Source: Deltaproteobacteria bacterium (lineage in GTDB: Bacteria > Desulfobacterota > Desulfovibrionia > Desulfovibrionales > Desulfovibrionaceae). From it: a DNA stretch of 42,484 nt. Where the stretch lies: the NCBI GenBank assembly GCA_009929215.1, contig SAAX01000018.1:1-42484 (forward strand), in the 5' to 3' direction. A program made the translations under genes and the position numbers. The notes below the pieces were generated by a model, which had not been told where the DNA came from, made no database searches, and saw only the letters and a program-made list of their open reading frames with translations. Within the stretch, counting starts at the first letter, position 1; every line of letters starts with the position of its first letter. Shown here piece after piece: positions 39,786-42,484 of this stretch.

Positions 39786-40220
39786 CTAAGATTGAATCAG
39801 CATCCTCTCCTCAGCATGGTCAACACGCCACTCCTTGCCTCGGTCATCGGTCAGGATCACGGTGAAAACGGATCTGCTAATCGAGGCAGAACGCCCGTCC
39901 TCCGAATAGTCATCAATCCCGAAGTGGGCAGAGAGAGCCGCCGAAACAACAGCGCCGGGTGGTGCCAGTTGCCCGGCATTTCGGAGGAGTGTTTTCTGAC
40001 ACATCCCTACCAGAATTCGGTTCCTCTCAATGTCGAAATCAGCGGGTTCGATTCCCAGTTCCAGGAGGTCAATTGTCACCGTCGACAACCGGTGCTGGTA
40101 CGCCAGCCAAGCATAATGCTGAGCCGAGCAGGCAAACATATGAGCGATGCCGCTGGCGAAGCTCTTGATATGCTTGCGACCCAACTTTTTCTGATCGAAT
40201 GGCATATCTGCCGTTTTCAT
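39786..40220 (-). CDS. Unknown 144-residue protein of the helicase operon
   Basis: 144 residues, no signal peptide or TM, family not recognised. The N-terminus is basic (DQKKLGRKHIKSFASGIAHM) followed by a hydrophobic/aromatic stretch (FACSAQHYAWLAYQHRLSTV), then a mixed alpha/beta end (SVFTVILTDDRGKEWRVDHA). The ATG at 40220 has GGAG eight bases upstream. It starts 36 bp after the 461-residue gene's stop and is the third gene of a leftward operon headed by a helicase. It may be a small accessory factor of that system. Confidence 0.7.
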   Translation of the reverse strand: MKTADMPFDQKKLGRKHIKSFASGIAHMFACSAQHYAWLAYQHRLSTVTIDLLELGIEPADFDIERNRILVGMCQKTLLRNAGQLAPPGAVVSAALSAHFGIDDYSEDGRSASISRSVFTVILTDDRGKEWRVDHAEERMLIQS

Positions 40221-40256
40221 TGATCAATCTCCGTGCTTTGACTCAACCAGACAGGT

Positions 40257-41642
40257 TTACTCCGGCTGCCAGGCGCAATCTGCCCAGTGCGCTTCGTAGC
40301 GTTTCACGAAGTCTTTCATCTCCCGGATGTTGGAGGCAGGTTCGCGGCAGGCCCGGGCGCAGGTAGAAACGACATCCCGGTAGAACTCCGGGGCGACAGT
40401 CTTGATGCCGCCATAATTCATAAGCAACTCAGGAAGGCGCTCTGTGATTTTTGCTCCGCGAGGTGCCATCACAATGCTCGGGGGCTCTCCATAAGTGTTG
40501 ATCAACACGTATCGCCAGCTTGGATCGGCGGCTCCCTGACGAGGGACAATCTCACAGGGACATGCATCTCCACCGCCGGAAATGCCTTCATAGACTTCCT
40601 TGAGGGCCAGTGGTTTGTGGGCCACCAGGACGTAAGGTCCGGCCTCTACATATCTACCCATGCTTTCGTCGTATTCGATACCGAGCAAGACTTCCAGGTC
40701 AAAACGCGCATGCCGGTCAAGGGACGCCTTCCCCGAGGTGAACCATTGAAGTTCCCGCAGGGTGATCCCTACACACTTGGCAATCTCAGCAGGTGGATTG
40801 GGCCAGCACGCCATGAGGTTCTTGGCAATCTCGGCCGCGTTGTCATAGTCACTGTCGGCCCAGAAATCATCATCCTCGACGATATCCTCCGCTGCTCTCT
40901 CACCTGTCAGCAGCCAGGTACTGCCATCAAACCCATCGTGGTTGAAATATCGGGGCTGGTCTGGCGGCAGAGAGGTCTCCCAGGATGACAGCCATGGACC
41001 GGGTTCCCAGTCGAGTCCACCGGTCACCGTTAACACCGGCACTTGCGCCGGTAAGGTCAGCCACTGCTGGATTCTGTCTTCAACCTCGCGGCTGTTGACG
41101 CCTCTGTGGCCATCCCTGACATGGAAATCGTGGTCAATTTGAGCGTATCGGCAAAGGGCCTGAATGGCCCCGGCAAGAGACCGGTCATTTCCGTCGTGCT
41201 TCCTCAGCAACCACCGGCTGGAGTCCTGGGCCGAGCGCAGGGAAGCTGGCAGAGATTTCTCCTTGGCATCGGCCACCTCGACCTGGACTCCGATTTTGGC
41301 AATTTCCCCTATCATTCCAGGGCTGGCCGTCGCGATGTGGCGGTTGATTCGCAGGATGTCCGGTAGGCCGCGGAAGCCCTCGGCGTTACGCCATGCCGCT
41401 AAAAGAACATCCCGGAAGGGCCTGAGCTGATCGACTGGGGTAAAGGTCATCCAGCGAATGGGCAACCCGGCAACGGTCAATCCATAGAGTATGAGCGGGC
41501 TGAGCCCGTACCGCTCTGCGTCCTTGATCTTGATTGGGTCCCGCACTGATACGATGCCATGCTCCGGGTGGTGAAAAAGGAACTTGGCTATCGAAACGTA
41601 GAAATGATGCTCTCTTGGTGATGGCTGCGTCTGCTGATTCAT
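40257..41642 (-). CDS. Unknown 461-residue protein coupled to the helicase
   Basis: 461 residues, soluble. Its start overlaps the stop of the helicase gene by 4 bp (ATGA), so it is translated with it. Family not recognised. Visible parts: SIAKFLFHHPEHGIVSVRDP near the N-terminus; a segment PAEIAKCVGITLRELQWFTS-GKASLDRHARFDLEVLLGI at about 283-320 that fits an XRE-like helix-turn-helix; a following beta-rich end (AGPYVLVAHKPLALKEVYEG; SWRYVLINTYGEPPSIVMAP) with several Cys (DACPCEIV; STCARACREP). It could recognise DNA or be the effector for the helicase. No function is claimed. Confidence 0.75.
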   Translation of the reverse strand: MNQQTQPSPREHHFYVSIAKFLFHHPEHGIVSVRDPIKIKDAERYGLSPLILYGLTVAGLPIRWMTFTPVDQLRPFRDVLLAAWRNAEGFRGLPDILRINRHIATASPGMIGEIAKIGVQVEVADAKEKSLPASLRSAQDSSRWLLRKHDGNDRSLAGAIQALCRYAQIDHDFHVRDGHRGVNSREVEDRIQQWLTLPAQVPVLTVTGGLDWEPGPWLSSWETSLPPDQPRYFNHDGFDGSTWLLTGERAAEDIVEDDDFWADSDYDNAAEIAKNLMACWPNPPAEIAKCVGITLRELQWFTSGKASLDRHARFDLEVLLGIEYDESMGRYVEAGPYVLVAHKPLALKEVYEGISGGGDACPCEIVPRQGAADPSWRYVLINTYGEPPSIVMAPRGAKITERLPELLMNYGGIKTVAPEFYRDVVSTCARACREPASNIREMKDFVKRYEAHWADCAWQPE

Positions 41643-42484
41643 TGCCCCTCCTGGGAAAGCGAGATCTTCCCTGGAGAACTCATGTCCTCTGGTTCATCAT
41701 TCAAAACAGTTTCCGGGGGCTGAAGCGAAATCAGCCAGTCGGCTAAATCCGCTGACTCATGGTTACCGTTCTGGCTAAGGCTGAAAAGCAGGTCCTCCTG
41801 GCGGGGTTGACCGAAAACCATCCGATAAAGGGCCAAGCCTTGCTTCAGTCGTTTGAGCTTCCCAACCTCCTTGCTGTACGGGAGCAGAGGAATGCGGCGC
41901 TCCACCCGGGCGGAACCATCCTCGAATATCCAGTACGGTATGAGATCGGAATGCCCGTTGGATTTGCCTTGGGACGCGATTTGGAAAAGAGTCTGCCAGG
42001 GGTCGCCCTCCTCGTGAGCCAGGGAGAGAGCAGCAAAACCGTATCGCTCCGCGACGTTTTTTCTGACCGCATGGCCTTTGTAACGATGCACCCGACCTTC
42101 GCGTTGTTCAAGGTCAACCGGATTGGAGGGCAGATTCCAATGGACCACCGCATGACACCAGGTATGAAAATCCAACCCTTCCTGGCCGATTGAGGTCGAA
42201 GCGAGAATGAACGGACGAAAGGGGGAGTTGAACGCGTCCCGTACCGTATCGGCGCGAACGAGGGCCTGGTTATTGTCGTCTCGAATATCCCCGAACCGAA
42301 GCGCGAAACGGCAGCGGATGTTGAAATCATCCACCGTAAAGCCATCGCCTGACCTCTTGATTTCGTCGATTCGAATTTGAGCGGTTCGCAACGACAACAC
42401 TGACTGAATGCACTCGGCAATTCCAGCCACCTGTTTTGCCGGTGAGTGCTCCTGGAGCCCCAACGACTCACGAAGGACGTGCAC
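41639..42484 (-). CDS. SNF2/RapA-like helicase, C-terminal part (partial)
   Basis: At least 281 residues; the N-terminal ATPase half lies beyond the window edge. The visible part is a superfamily 2 C-terminal helicase lobe: FILASTSIGQEGLDFHTWCH (motif V), VVHWNLPSNPVDLEQREGRV and HRYKGHAVR (motif VI, QRxGRxHR), as in SNF2/RapA-type translocases, including helicases of defence systems such as DISARM. It has no nuclease motif in the visible part. It heads a leftward operon with two unknown genes and lies next to a tRNA integration scar. What system it belongs to cannot be told from here. Confidence 0.85.
   Translation of the reverse strand: MHVLRESLGLQEHSPAKQVAGIAECIQSVLSLRTAQIRIDEIKRSGDGFTVDDFNIRCRFALRFGDIRDDNNQALVRADTVRDAFNSPFRPFILASTSIGQEGLDFHTWCHAVVHWNLPSNPVDLEQREGRVHRYKGHAVRKNVAERYGFAALSLAHEEGDPWQTLFQIASQGKSNGHSDLIPYWIFEDGSARVERRIPLLPYSKEVGKLKRLKQGLALYRMVFGQPRQEDLLFSLSQNGNHESADLADWLISLQPPETVLNDEPEDMSSPGKISLSQEGQ

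Overview
The window looks like chromosome of a Desulfovibrio-type sulfate-reducing bacterium. Reasons: GC-rich housekeeping genes with short intergenic gaps, an indolepyruvate:ferredoxin oxidoreductase pair, a proA-nadD-TPR operon, a flagellar fliD-fliS pair and several c-di-GMP proteins. The taxon is inferred from gene content and style; no database search was possible.

Layout. (1) 1-6,497, core genome: iorA-iorB and a membrane TPR protein on the minus strand, then proA-nadD-TPR on the plus strand. (2) 6,498-6,591: a tRNA-Ser(CGA) gene. Its 3' part is duplicated as a perfect 69-bp direct repeat at 19,538-19,606, so 6,527-19,606 is a roughly 13-kb AT-richer integrative element. It carries a KAP-type P-loop NTPase, a tyrosine integrase, an excisionase-like protein coupled to a 26-codon ORF, an HUH-type replication initiator with a repeat-rich origin-like region, a probable ribbon-helix-helix protein, several unknown, secreted or membrane proteins, a TIR/zinc-ribbon protein and, next to the right attachment site, a two-gene operon of a ThsB-like TIR protein and a caspase-like protease. 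(3) 19,607-39,690, core genome again: hipBA, uup, a lipoprotein, a diguanylate cyclase, fliS and a very large fliD, rdgB, a neuB-like synthase with a probable LIC12162-type transferase and a Sel1-repeat protein, a membrane diguanylate cyclase, and a CACHE-PAS-GGDEF-EAL protein. (4) From about 39,700 to the right edge there seems to be a second mobile or accessory island. A tRNA 3'-end fragment with its terminator lies next to a three-gene leftward operon of an SNF2/RapA-like helicase (partial) and two unknown proteins.

How it works together. The strongest system is the TIR-caspase operon. Its architecture matches what has been described as type IV Thoeris, where a TIR enzyme makes a cyclic nucleotide signal that switches on a caspase-like protease, causing abortive anti-phage defence. 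It sits at one extremity of the element and the KAP NTPase at the other, with recombination and replication genes between them: a satellite-like element carrying defence cargo at both ends. The second TIR protein (with a C-terminal zinc ribbon) is divergent from the operon across about 720 bp of mostly empty DNA. The helicase operon at the right edge is a second candidate defence locus, but its partners are not recognised and it is cut by the window end.

The least certain parts are the functions of the genes at 12,544-15,993, the identity of the 461- and 144-residue proteins at the right end, and the exact role of the repeats at 11,250-11,870.
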